NCBI GenBank assembly: GCA_036346225.1
Contig: JARFIW010001215.1
Span: 5,036,501-5,100,500, forward strand
Direction: 5' to 3'
DNA from: Platerodrilus igneus
Lineage: Eukaryota > Arthropoda > Insecta > Coleoptera > Lycidae
DNA length: 64,000 nt
Position 1 is the first letter of the stretch. Every line of letters starts with the position of its first letter. Below the pieces are notes generated by a model. The model made no database searches and was not told the origin of the DNA. It saw nothing but the letters and a program-made list of their open reading frames with translations. Below, piece by piece: positions 1 to 10,185 of this stretch. A program made the translations under genes and the position numbers.

Positions 1-3000
1 CCGAACAAAAAACGTGTATCGCTGTAGAAAATATCTCGACGCACAAGCTGCAGAATCAAATTAAAATTGGTTCAAATAACACGAGTTCGAACTGCAATGC
101 GCGCGTTATTAAAGCGTGATTAGTAAACTGGAAAACACGCTATCAACTAATAATAAGATTTATTATTTCGACAAGCCTTTAAATGGGAAACTCAAGAGAA
201 AGCAATTATACGTTATCGGAATGTTTAACAAATTAACGAATACCTTAAACAAGGTATTGACTATTTAATTTATCGAATAAATTTTCGTTTTAGGATGAAT
301 AGATTCGAAAGCAATGTTATGATTGCGCGTACTATTGTAACGAGGTAAAAATACAGGATGAGGTTTTGAATAGAAACAGAAGCTAGGTGAATGAAAAACA
401 AATTATCACAAAAAGACGTATTTGAACCTATCGTCGAAAATAAACGTAACAACGGTCTCTAGAGGAGTTTATTTTTGATAAATTTTACTACACTGCCCCT
501 TTAAATGACAAGAATACTCTACCACTACTAATGCAAATTTGACAGAATTACAATTAATTTATTACTACAAGCACTAATTAATGAAATATTATATCACTAT
601 TATATCATAATTTACATAGACGTTAGCATGTTTATTTTAACACTTTAGTGATCAAATAATTTACTTCATATCACCAGCGCTAAGAATAAGGCTGTAGTAC
701 TCCTCACCAGAGCGAAAAGCTTTTATATTCGACTAAAAATCTTTCAAATCGTTCTAGAAGTTACTAGAATATACTCGCGTTTTTCTATTGTATTCACTCC
801 ATTATATTCTTTGTATTTGTACTTGTCAATCATGGCAATTGTTTGCTTAATGTCGTTTAGCACTTTTAGTCATAGACAACCCGTGCCTACGTAACAATAT
901 AAATATCAAATATGTCACCTCGTCTGACCAGGTTGAAAAGACTTCGTTTACACTCAACGGAACATACAGGTCCTTAGGAGCCAAGTTGCCGAATACCCCA
1001 ACATCTTTTGTTTATCTTTCAAATGGTAAAAAATGTATACGTGTAAGTAGCAGAAAACAGAAAACAGCACCCACAAGCAAAAGAAGGACAAAAAAATGAT
1101 GGGTAGGCTAGATTTAATAAAAAAATTATGAAGAAGGCAAAGGTGGTAACCAAGATAAAAAGGGGAGTGTTACATGTCAAAAATCGGCTATGTATCACAT
1201 TTAGATTAAGTATAAATTATAAGGTAGTTCTCGCGTTTTTTTAAATGAACTTGTTAATTTTCGTCATTCCGGATAGTTGCGTTTGCGCAAAAGAATGCGC
1301 AGGTGCGGAGTGTGTGAAAGGACGCCATTAAGCTACGAGACCTGAAGCCAAAAACGTCTACAGGTGTTGTGTGTGTGTCTTTTCTCTTTTTAGGATGTAG
1401 GTTCATTTATCCTCTTCCTTCTGTGGTACCTCTACCTGGTATTCCTTCATTCCTCTACGAGGGGAAAAGTGGTTTAGAATGGATTGGCAATCTGACTCAG
1501 CAATGGCGTGATGTGACCCACAAAATGTGATGGTCCTGGGATTTGGTTGTATGGTGCGATTTAAGTGAGTACATTGCTTTTTATTTACATTGTGCATAAA
1601 ATTTGACCATTGCATCACTTTTAAACGTGTTTGGTATTTGATACAAAATGGCGCGTAATTTGCCACGTAGTTATACGTTATATTAAACAATTGCGCAATA
1701 GTAAGAAACGCAGGAAAGTTCAACAGGAGAACAATAAATAAATAGACACAATATTAAAAGTTTTTTGGAGAAATAATTCTCTGACAATGATATATGTATA
1801 TAAAAGTGATTTTAATAAAAGAAAGTGTTTTGGAGGAATTAGAATAGTTAAAGAAGATATAGTGTTATATAAAAGATATTCATAAAAGATTTACTGTACT
1901 TAGAATTTGTATTCTAAAAGAAATTTTGAAAGGACGTCAAATTTGACAAATAAAAAATAATTAATTTGCTGGTGAGACAAGGGGTTAAATTTATTCTAAA
2001 ATTAGAAGTCATTAAAAGAAGTACTAAAAAGGAGAAGAAGATACAACTAAAGAAAGGTATACATATGCCAGAGCAGGGATAAGAAAAACCAAGAGGAACA
2101 TTTAAATTACAAAACAGGAAAATTAAGGAAAGTATCATTTCTCCTTTTCGTTTGAATTTGACATTTCAAGAGGATCCATCAGTAATTAAAATTTAATTCA
2201 AATTTGGAATATAATTAGATCTCGTAAAAATAACAAAGCTACGGGCGTCTAATTAGAAATATAAAAAAAAATTCAAAATCTTAAATAACAGTAGAAAATG
2301 CAACTTGTAACTGTAGTATATTGCGGCGAATCTACGATAGCTAATTAGGAGAGAAAAGTGGACTGTATAAAGATTAAGTGATAATTGAATAAACAACAAA
2401 TAATTTATGTTTTAATCAGTTCAAGCGTTTACTAAAAGCACTCACCTGTTGATTTATGAAGTCGTGCCAACGAAAAAACGATGCAACATCTACTCTGCTT
2501 GTTGCGGGTGAAGCGTAGTACATTTATTTCAATAGCGGTTCTGAAGAAAGGCGGTTCGTCAAATTAATTTGTCCTACGTAGAACCTGCAAAACAGCGATG
2601 CGGGGTGTTCGAACGACAAATCGATTCTCTCTGAGCTAGGTGGATTTTCCAGTTACTACACTGTTTGCACATGCGGAATAACAACGTTTAGCACTCGCGG
2701 CACTTGTTGGCGTGTACTTCCAGGAAACCATGGAAATTTTACTAACAAATTTAAATATACCGCGGCGAATGTAAATAATCAACAAACTCGACAGAAATAA
2801 AATTTAGCTCTAAATCATTTACATTATAAACGGAACAGTAACCTTATAATTATTTACCTTTCTAAAAAATTAATGAGGTTAAAATTTTCTTGCTAAAATA
2901 TAAATGGACTACACTCTTATCTCAGGGACTGCAGTGGGTTCTTTAAACTAGTAAAACTAGTAAACTAGTAAAACCATACACTTGAATTAATCCAAGTTTA

Positions 3001-3261
3001 ATAAAACATAACACATTGCCACTATTTTACCGAGTAAAAAAATATAGTATTAATAATTTTTTTTAACCAAGATATGTACAACCAAATTTATACAAAAATA
3101 AATGTTTTTTTACAATATTTACGGAAGTAAAATGTTGCCACTTGAACAATCACAGTAAAAAAATTGTTGAAATGCACAATGCCTAAATAAAAGTGTTATA
3201 TACTTTAATATTGAATGAAGTCGTCACGTATTTTAAATCGAGCTCGATTTAATTGTTTCAG
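1..3261. other. AT-rich region, no gene recognised
   Basis: I find no convincing gene here; open frames are short and AT-rich. The stretch at about 1255-1330 is roughly 70% similar, in inverted orientation, to 15095-15190, with GC-rich blocks around GAATGCGCAG and GTTGCGT. It is therefore a dispersed repeat of unknown class. Confidence 0.5.
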
Positions 3262-3704
3262 ACTTGTACAAAATTGAAGTCCCTAAATTAGTAATTAATT
3301 CAGCAAAAATTGAGGTTAATGAAATTTCATGTGCTGCTTTAAAAAGTTTTACAGTACCGTTTTATCTACTCATTAAATTAAAATTTTGCTATTATAAAAG
3401 AAATCAAAATTTGTACTACCTGTTTGCGTGTTTGGTATGTAGATATTTGTGGTCACCTGATAAATAAGCTGATAGTGATGCTACCTAGGGGCCTCAACCA
3501 GAAGTTCCTATTATTGACCGACCAAGGACAACTCCTGTGCAAATAACAGCTTTAAAAATACAATTGGACAGTGTGCACGATTACAGGCTTTCCATATTTT
3601 ACGATTACATCACCAAAACGCATTTTGTGGATTCCATGCAAAATAACTTATTAAACTGTAGATTGGTTATACTGACAAATGCTAACAATACTCTTCAGAA
3701 TTGA
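3262..3704 (+). pseudogene. Decayed ORF of unknown family
   Basis: A single reading frame begins just after a splice-acceptor-like AG (3260-3261) and runs to a TGA at 3702-3704, interrupted by two stops near 3465 and 3487. The later half, about 3490-3700, reads as ordinary protein (for example RPRTTPVQITALKIQLDS and SMQNNLLNCRLVILTN), which is unlikely for random AT-rich DNA. I do not recognise the family. A transposon-derived ORF is the likeliest explanation given the neighbourhood, but a dead host exon is also possible. Confidence 0.3.
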
Positions 3705-4803
3705 TGGCGGCATTGCAGGGTGCGTTCAGAGTGGTAACAAATGGTGTTTGAGATGTCCCAAACTTAGTGGTTAGAATTTACCATGTGCGAATTCTATTAA
3801 AATAATACGTATTTTGAATACCATAGTAATTACGCCGTGATCAAAATTATATCCACGTGCTCCCTAGAGTAATTTAGTATTGCGTGCTTCTCAAAATAAT
3901 TTAATGTTACGCGAATCCGTAACTAAATGCTGAAGTGAAAAATCCTCATCAGATTTAACAAATTCAAACTAATAAAAGCGAAGTACGCTTACCAACTTTC
4001 GGCTTTGCACTGTATAACAAGGTGAACCAACTAACTTGTGAGCACTAAGTACTTGATACTTTTCAGGCGAAGCTCAAATTCACAATTAGGAAGACCTATT
4101 TTTGTGCAGTGCTTAAATCAAAAAGGAAGACAAAATTCGCGTATCTAACAAGGTAGATAATATCCCACCAAACCACAGATGGTTTCTAAAATGTTGTTTT
4201 CAACCAAACACGTTCTTACGAGGTCTGTATGTATGGTTGTCTATCTATCACAATAAGTAGAATACATTGCCTACTAACAAAATTGGTAACAGAAAAATTT
4301 AAACTGTTACACACTGTCAATTTAGGTAGTGACAGATCAATTGATAAAAAAATATCTAATTATACATAATTTGTGTAGCATATTATCGCTTAATTATCCT
4401 GAGTTCTGAGATCGTTCACTAGGATATTGATCTAAAGTATTTTGCCATATCATACGTAAACCACAAAACCCTCCTTGAAGATAAGATCATCAAGTCAACC
4501 ACTGAGCTTAAATTTGGTATAGATACGGGCATTTCAATTTTGTTAAATATAAGAGAACCATCAAGTATAAATATAAAGGAATAACAACTTATACGTGGGA
4601 CAAAAGTTCATAGGATAACAGTATTTGACATTTATAATCAGCAAAAACAATAGCTTTGGTTATATCAACTAATGGAGTTCTCACCAAAAAAATAAAATGA
4701 AACTTAAAAACACTTGAATTACCTGAAAAGTTATATTGTATTTGTGCAAAAGCAATGATATTATAGACGTGTAATTTAGTACGTATGTTCCTATGTTAAT
4801 GAA
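3705..4803. other. AT-rich spacer, nothing recognised
   Basis: No coding region, RNA gene or clear repeat was seen. The right edge is the target site of the solo errantivirus LTR. Confidence 0.5.
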
Positions 4804-4807
4804 CGCA

Positions 4808-5346
4808 AGTTACGTTTCGGGCCTTGGGAGCGGTGTTTAAAAAACTACTTCCAAAAACTTCATAACAATTTATTTGGTTTATACAGATGTTAATATGGAA
4901 TTTTGACAATTTTGATTAAAATACTCTAAGTCGAAAATAGTTACTAATTGAACTATTATGAGTGAATAGCCTAAGCAAACTGCAATGTTAAAGCTGGAAT
5001 ACTTGAGACTGACTTGATTGGTCTTGGGGCTCCCGGGGTATTTATGTTGTCCCTGCCCCTTACATGTCTGTGGGAACTTGCAGAGCTTATGTCTGCTTAT
5101 TTCTTAATTCTATTCGTTGCACAATGTAACAATCTTACTTTCCTAACCGTCTGTGACCTGACACCTGTACTTACACTATCGTCTGGAATACAATGTATTG
5201 CATCCGTTCTCACAACTGTTAATAACATTTACTTAATTATCCTTAAATTACATTGTTGCACTTGACTTAATAATTTTTTTAACAATTTCTAATAATTCCA
5301 AATAACTTCTTATTAATGCTACATATATATTGGGGGATACATAACT
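4808..5346 (-). mobile_element. Solo errantivirus-type LTR
   Basis: This 539-bp block is homologous along its length to the two LTRs of the full-length element at 19206-28652 and has the same ends: AGTTA at the left and ATAACT at the right on the + strand. It is flanked by the direct repeat CGCA (4804-4807 and 5347-5350), a 4-bp target duplication, so it is a solo LTR left by LTR-LTR recombination. Short open frames inside it are LTR sequence read by chance. A copy of its right-hand third recurs at 8274-8414. Confidence 0.85.
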
Positions 5347-5759
5347 CGCATCTGAAACGAAAATTCATTAATTAGTTACCAAAATTATGTAAATTATTAT
5401 GTTTATGTACCGTAATATGGGACGAACTCAAATGGGTTGGGTAAATTCGAACACGCCGCTCTTTTTCTGCATTTATCTTAAACGAATTTGTAACGATGAG
5501 TTTAACTTACCACCTGTGGATTGTGGTTATAGAACACAGTCAGATGAGTACATTGGTGGTAATAGCACGCATATTCGCTGTTAGGTAAACATTGTAACAA
5601 TTTTATTTTTGATTAATAAATCTTTTCATAAAAGTGCGAGAATAATAAAACACTTTTATTAAAATAATGGTAAAATACATTTAACAACTAAGGTAATACG
5701 TTAAAGCAGCATCGTCCTTTGGTATTCTATTTGTGGTTAAATATCTGTGTCTTCTACAG

Positions 5760-5946
5760 CTATTCGCAGGCGTGTTTCGGTTTGACAGTCCCCTCCTCGG
5801 ACGCCTCGGTCGCCCGAGCTAGTTTTGTAATCAGTCGGCCATACGTGGAAGAAGCGATAAGATGTACCAAAGACTGCAGGTCGGCAATTTGCGTATCAAC
5901 TTTGAGGAGTCGGGACACATCTTTGAATAGCAGTTGGTATCGTATG
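5760..5946 (-). CDS. Candidate 3'-terminal coding segment, unknown protein
   Basis: A GC-richer island in AT-rich DNA is open on the minus strand for about 62 codons and ends in TAG at 5760-5762. Its composition is protein-like (DVSRLL, DTQIADLQSLVHLI, GRLITKLARATEASEE), and an AATAAA signal follows on the minus strand at about 5655-5660. The plus strand is also open across the island and has an acceptor-like AG at 5758-5759, so strand is not certain; the minus reading looks better. It lies inside the TG...CA insertion, so it may be element-borne rather than host. Confidence 0.3.
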
Positions 5947-7275
5947 AAGGTTATTAACTTGTTTAATTTGAGATAATTTATTTAGCACGACGTAAGGAAT
6001 GCTACAATTAAAAATGCACTTAGAAAATAGGAAATTTAACCCATTTTATGAAGACCACTTTGTTATACAACGTAAAGATGCTACTTTGGTGAGGCAGCGT
6101 GATTCAACATCCGGATTGCAGCAGCTGCCGAATGTATCGTGACCGTATTTGATTCTACACGTGGAACAACTCCATTTGGTAGAAGTTGTTTAGTATGAGC
6201 TTGGTTCACACTACATGCAGTAATCTTCGCATGAAATAACAAGTACATCATCAAGGCGAGAAAAGCAGTTTTTGGTTCGTAGTTAGCTTTAAGTACTTTT
6301 TTGGTGTTTCATATTAGAAACACGTTAATTTGTTCTAATGTGTAAAAGCATGAATATTATAAAAGTTTCAACTATTGCTGAGCTGGATTTCCAGTGTCGA
6401 AATTAAAATTTACTAATTTGATGTTTTGAGAAACAACACGCGTGGTTCATTATGAATCGTTAGTAACAACAACAGGTGTTACTGACGTCACTTATTTTTC
6501 TGTAGTATACTACTGACAGATGTGTTCTTGAAAGCAAATGCTTCGAACAGCTTTAGCACAAGTTATGTAAACAAGAGTATTTTTGTGATCTGCTTTTTTA
6601 GAAACTAAAACTAGTACATGTAATTTAAAAAGAAAAAACTTGAGTAGTAACATTTTTAGATGTAACCTGCCTGAACAGATCTGCACGGGTCGGAGTTTTT
6701 TTGTGTAACAAGTTTACAATATACTGTAAAATGTTTGATTATGAATAATTTAGATAAACCTGAAATTAAAATTCACGAAGTAATTCAGTTATTAATTAAA
6801 TTTTTGTTGCAATTCATTTTATTTTAAAAGAGATTCTTTTTAGTAAATAATTGGTTCAAGATTAAAGTTTTTTATTTTGATCAAATATGATCAAACCTAA
6901 CCACAGAAAGCTAACATCCTTAAGAGTAGAATTTTGATGCCAACTTTATATTGAAAATATCTTTTTACTACTTCTTTATGTATATTTGCGGGACACAAAT
7001 AGTGTTCCACCTTTTTTATTAACCTAACTATTATAATTTCTTACAGGAACAGCGTCTTATTTTATTAAGACAGGTTTTTGTCATCAAAGGCGATCTTTTT
7101 TTCTTTGGGTCTCCACGTCCGCCCTTAGAAATATGCCATGCCATTATCCTGAATAAGTCCGGACTTGGTGGCGCCTATTTGTTTTAGATTAAGTTTGACC
7201 TACAAACAGATTTCGACTTCCCCCATTTCTCATAGCTCTACCCCAGGAATAGACCCCTAGTTATGTCGGAAGACT

Positions 7276-7422
7276 TAGTTGCACTGACGCCCAACGTCTA
7301 GGGCCAGATGTATAAAGAAAAAATCGTTTCACTGCCACCCAATGTGGGGCTGGTGCATTTGAAGACTTCGTGTCACTAGCGCCCATGAGTGGGGCAGGAG
7401 CCTCTAACGAAAAACCGTTTCA
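7276..7422 (+). repeat. Tandem LTR-end / tRNA-Lys-type PBS-like blocks
   Basis: Three related blocks follow one another: GACGCCCAACGT (about 7283), GCCACCCAATGTGGGGC (about 7335) and AGCGCCCATGAGTGGGGC (about 7379). Each resembles the tRNA-Lys primer-binding site found downstream of many Ty3/gypsy LTRs. Two copies of an LTR-end-like CGTTTCA are interleaved at about 7330 and 7422. This suggests local duplication of an LTR-PBS junction. Confidence 0.45.
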
Positions 7423-7651
7423 ACATTTCGTGAATTTTATAATCGTATACTGTATTTCATCCATTTACGTAAGCACTGAAAAGTAACTGTTGTATCTTCA
7501 GTCTATCAACGTAATTTTTCTTGAAAACTTGTAATAATAGTCTTTTATGTATCTTTAAGATGTATGGTAAATCTTACTCAAATATAATAATAAATGTAAT
7601 TCTGAGAGTCACTTATACAAAATATTCGTTTACAGCGGGGCGAGTTCGAAC

Positions 7652-8240
7652 ATGGTTAGAACGTATAAAAAGCGACTTGCGGCAACGCACTATGGTAATT
7701 ATTCTACATCATCGTTAGAAAAGGCGTTGAAAGTCCTCAAGGATAAAAAGTTGACGTACAGGCGTACTTCAGACGTGTTCAACATTCCCATAGCAACAAC
7801 CCTCCACGATAAAATAAAAAAAAATCATCCTTACCTGCTGGAAGTTTTACAGCATAAAACGAAGATGAGGAACTTAGTCTTTTGAAGGGAATTCAAAAAC
7901 TGCAGAGTTGAAACTTCCCTTACTAGGTTTGATATCTAGTTGTTGTTCAAACAGTTCTTGGATGTCGAAGGAAAAACAGTCAAATGCTTCAAAAATAACA
8001 TGCTCGGCCTAGACTGGTTCTACAATTTTTTAAAAAGGCACCCAGTATTAACAGAACGTATATGTCAGAATATCAAGCGCCGTCGAGCTGATCTAAACCT
8101 TGACATAATAAATGATTATTTTATAATTCGTCACTTTCCTTGAAAAATTTGCCACCGTGTAATATTGTCAAGTACGACGAAACGAACCTGTGTGACGAGA
8201 CCGGTAAAGCCAAAGTAGTTTGCAAAGAGACACAAAATAT
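7652..8240 (+). pseudogene. Pogo-like transposase, copy 1 (N-terminal part)
   Basis: The frame starts at ATG 7652 with a basic helix-turn-helix region of the CENP-B/psq type (MVRTYKKR, then a helix pattern through YRRTSDVFNIP). It breaks at about 7885, and a second frame (7940-8143) continues with a conserved WFYNFLKRHP block and an IKRRRADLNL block. Frameshifts and stops separate the pieces, and the DDE catalytic region is lost at the duplication junction. Pogo/Tigger transposases normally run to about 500 residues, so this is a dead fragment. It preserves the uninterrupted empty site for the hAT-like insertion in copy 2 (about 7693-7700). Confidence 0.7.
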
Positions 8241-8273
8241 GTTAACAGAATACTGCATTGTAGCAAATCGAGT

Positions 8274-8480
8274 CCGTTCTCACAACTGTTAATAACCTTT
8301 ATTTAATTATCCTTGAATTACATTGTTGCACTTGACATAATAATTTCTTTAACAAATTTCTAATAATTCTTAATAACTTCTTATTAATGGTACATCTATA
8401 TTGGGGGATACATAACTTGCATCTGAAACGAAAACTCATTAATTAGTTACCAAAATCATGTAAATTATTATGTTTATGTA
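8274..8480 (+). repeat. Tandem-duplicated LTR end and pogo flank
   Basis: 8274-8414 copies the right-hand third of the solo LTR (about 5206-5346), and 8415-8480 copies its right flank up to the pogo end. No LTR start is present, so this is not an independent insertion. It is the beginning of the second unit of a tandem duplication that joined mid-transposase sequence (8273) to mid-LTR sequence (8274). Confidence 0.75.
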
Positions 8481-8738
8481 CCGTAAGGTGGGGCGAAATC
8501 AAATGGGTTGGGTAAATTCGAACACGCCGCTCTTATTCTGCATTAAACGAACTTGTAACGACGAGTTTAACCTACCACCTGTGGATTGTGGTTATAGAAC
8601 ACAGTCAGATGAGTACATTGGTGGTAATAGTACGCATATTCGCTGTTAGGTACACATTTCGTGAATTTTATAATTGTATACTGTATTTCATCCATTTACG
8701 TAAGCACTGAAAAGTAACTGTTGTATCTTCAGTCTATC

Positions 8739-9293
8739 TGTACTAGGCCGCACCTATAATAAGAGGGAGAAGTATCCGTAATGTTTAAGTGGTCCGATAG
8801 GCATGCGAGAAAGTGCGGCACGTTTATCCTAGCGCGTGTCGGGTGTTTTAGAACTTAGTTTAAATTGTGAACTTTCCGTTGAAATTAAATTATACATTGA
8901 TTCGTAAGAGTGTGGCAGTGATAGTTGACGCTAATGTGGATAGTTGGATTGTACTTTACAGATAAGTTATAGTTGTAGTATTTTTTCCTTTGTTTAATTT
9001 TTTTAATGGCAACGCCGCTGATCGCATTGTAGTTGCGGTGCGTACTGCATTAATTTTTATTTAGCTGTGTTTGTTTGTCTTATTTTGTGACATTGGTTAC
9101 AAGTTATTAAACTACATAAATCTATCTACGAGTTATTATTAAATATCCACAGGTTGTAACAGGTAAAACTAAAAGGATCACGAAAATACCGCATGCGAGG
9201 GGTTGCCGCTTGCCCGGGGCCAACATCTGCAAGGGCAACCACTCGTTTCCACGCCTCCTGGAATGTCCGATCTTTCTGAGGGAGCTTAGTTCA
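8739..9293. mobile_element. Solo LTR inserted in pogo copy 2
   Basis: This 555-bp segment starts TGTACTAGG and ends TTAGTTCA. It is flanked by TATC (8735-8738 and 9294-9297), which is single in the empty site of copy 1 (about 7503-7506). TG...CA termini with a 4-bp duplication identify it as a solo LTR. It is unrelated to the errantivirus LTR in this window. The GC-rich right end (about 9190-9285) could be a short protein-coding remnant but I cannot assign it. Confidence 0.7.
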
Positions 9294-9570
9294 TATCAAC
9301 GTAAGTTTTCTTGAAAACTTGTAATAATAGTGTTTTATGTATCTTTAAGATGTATGGTAAATCTTACTAAAATATAATAATAAATGTAATTCTGAGAGTC
9401 ACTTATACAAAATATTCGTTTACAGCGGGGCGAGTTTGAACATGGTTAGAACGTATAAAAAGCGACTTGCGGCAACGCACTATGATAATTATTAGGGGTG
9501 GGCGATACGGGATTTTGCGTATCGAATATCGATACATATTCTATATCGATATGTATCGATATATCGAATA

Positions 9571-9735
9571 TTGATATATATCGATACGTATCGATGCGTA
9601 TCGACATGTATCGATGCGTATCGGTGCGTATCGATACATATCGATTCGTATCAATGCGTATCGATACGTATCGATGCGTATCGGTGCGTATCGATACGTA
9701 TCGACTCGTATCGATGCATATCGATACGTAGCGGT
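9571..9735. repeat. 10-bp satellite array CGATACGTAT, first block
   Basis: About 16 imperfect copies of a 10-bp unit approximating CGATACGTAT. The unit contains the palindromes ATCGAT and ATACGTAT, so either strand can fold on itself. A short (TA)n tract follows at 9751-9770. Confidence 0.85.
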
Positions 9736-9854
9736 ACGTATAGATATATATATATATATATATATATAGTGATTCGTATCGGAACGTTTAGATGTGTAGA
9801 TTAAGTATACATATTGAGACGTAGCGATACCTATCGGTACGAATCGATACGCAT

Positions 9855-10008
9855 CTATAAATTTTTCTACTCTTTCTTTGGGAATAAAATCACAAGATCG
9901 TTTTAAAATAATATATTTACTGACAATTCGATCTTTCACTTAAGATTGTTTGTTATCAAAATAATTAAAGTTTCAAGTTTAATATTTGTGACATCATAAG
10001 TATGTATA
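9855..10008. repeat. Diverged copy of a Penelope-like terminal repeat
   Basis: This stretch inside the hAT-like element aligns along its length with the terminal repeat at about 16645-16770. Shared blocks include CTTTGNGGAATAAA, TTTTAAAATNAT, TTCGATC and the string TTTCAAGTTTNANATTTNTGACAT. It shows that the hAT-like element absorbed part of another transposon, or that both carry a common repeat. Confidence 0.55.
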
Positions 10009-10056
10009 TAGGGGTGGGCGATACGGGATTTTGCGTATCGAATATCGATACATATT

Positions 10057-10185
10057 CTATATCGAATATCGATACGTATCGATACGTATCGATACGTATC
10101 GATGCGTATCGATACGTATCGATGCGTATCGATACGTATCGATACATATCGATACGTATCGATACATATCGAGTATCGATATATC
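10057..10185. repeat. 10-bp satellite array CGATACGTAT, second block
   Basis: About 12 copies of the same 10-bp unit, more homogeneous than the first block. It follows an internal repeat of the element's left end (TAGGGGTGGGCGATACGG at 10009). Confidence 0.85.

Larger units (their letters stand above)
5593..7422 (+). mobile_element. LTR-type insertion (TG...CA, 4-bp TSD)
   Basis: This 1830-bp segment is absent from the matching position of the second pogo copy (8653-8660). It begins TGTAACAA, ends GTTTCA and is flanked by ACAT (5589-5592 and 7423-7426), which occurs once in the empty site. TG...CA ends with a 4-bp duplication fit an LTR retrotransposon derivative. Repeated primer-binding-site-like blocks near its right end support this. 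No gag or pol was recognised; a separate coding-like island lies at 5760-5946. It may be an unusually long solo LTR or a deleted element. Confidence 0.6.
5410..8273 (+). mobile_element. Pogo/Tigger-like DNA transposon, copy 1 (truncated)
   Basis: The left terminus CCGTAATATGGGACGAA follows a TA dinucleotide (5408-5409) and matches the left end of copy 2 at 8481. The body is homologous to copy 2: 5410-5592 corresponds to 8481-8660, and 7423-8273 corresponds to 8656-8738 plus 9298-10850 once the insertions in copy 2 are removed. It is interrupted by an 1830-bp insertion (5593-7422) and ends abruptly at 8273, where the sequence jumps back into LTR DNA. That junction is a tandem-duplication breakpoint, not a transposon end. 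Confidence 0.75.

Noticed and set aside
5014..5265. 83-codon plus-strand frame
   Set aside because: It lies wholly within the solo errantivirus LTR and is LTR sequence read by chance.
9571..10185. CRISPR-like array
   Set aside because: The units are contiguous 10-bp palindromes with no spacers, in an insect transposon.
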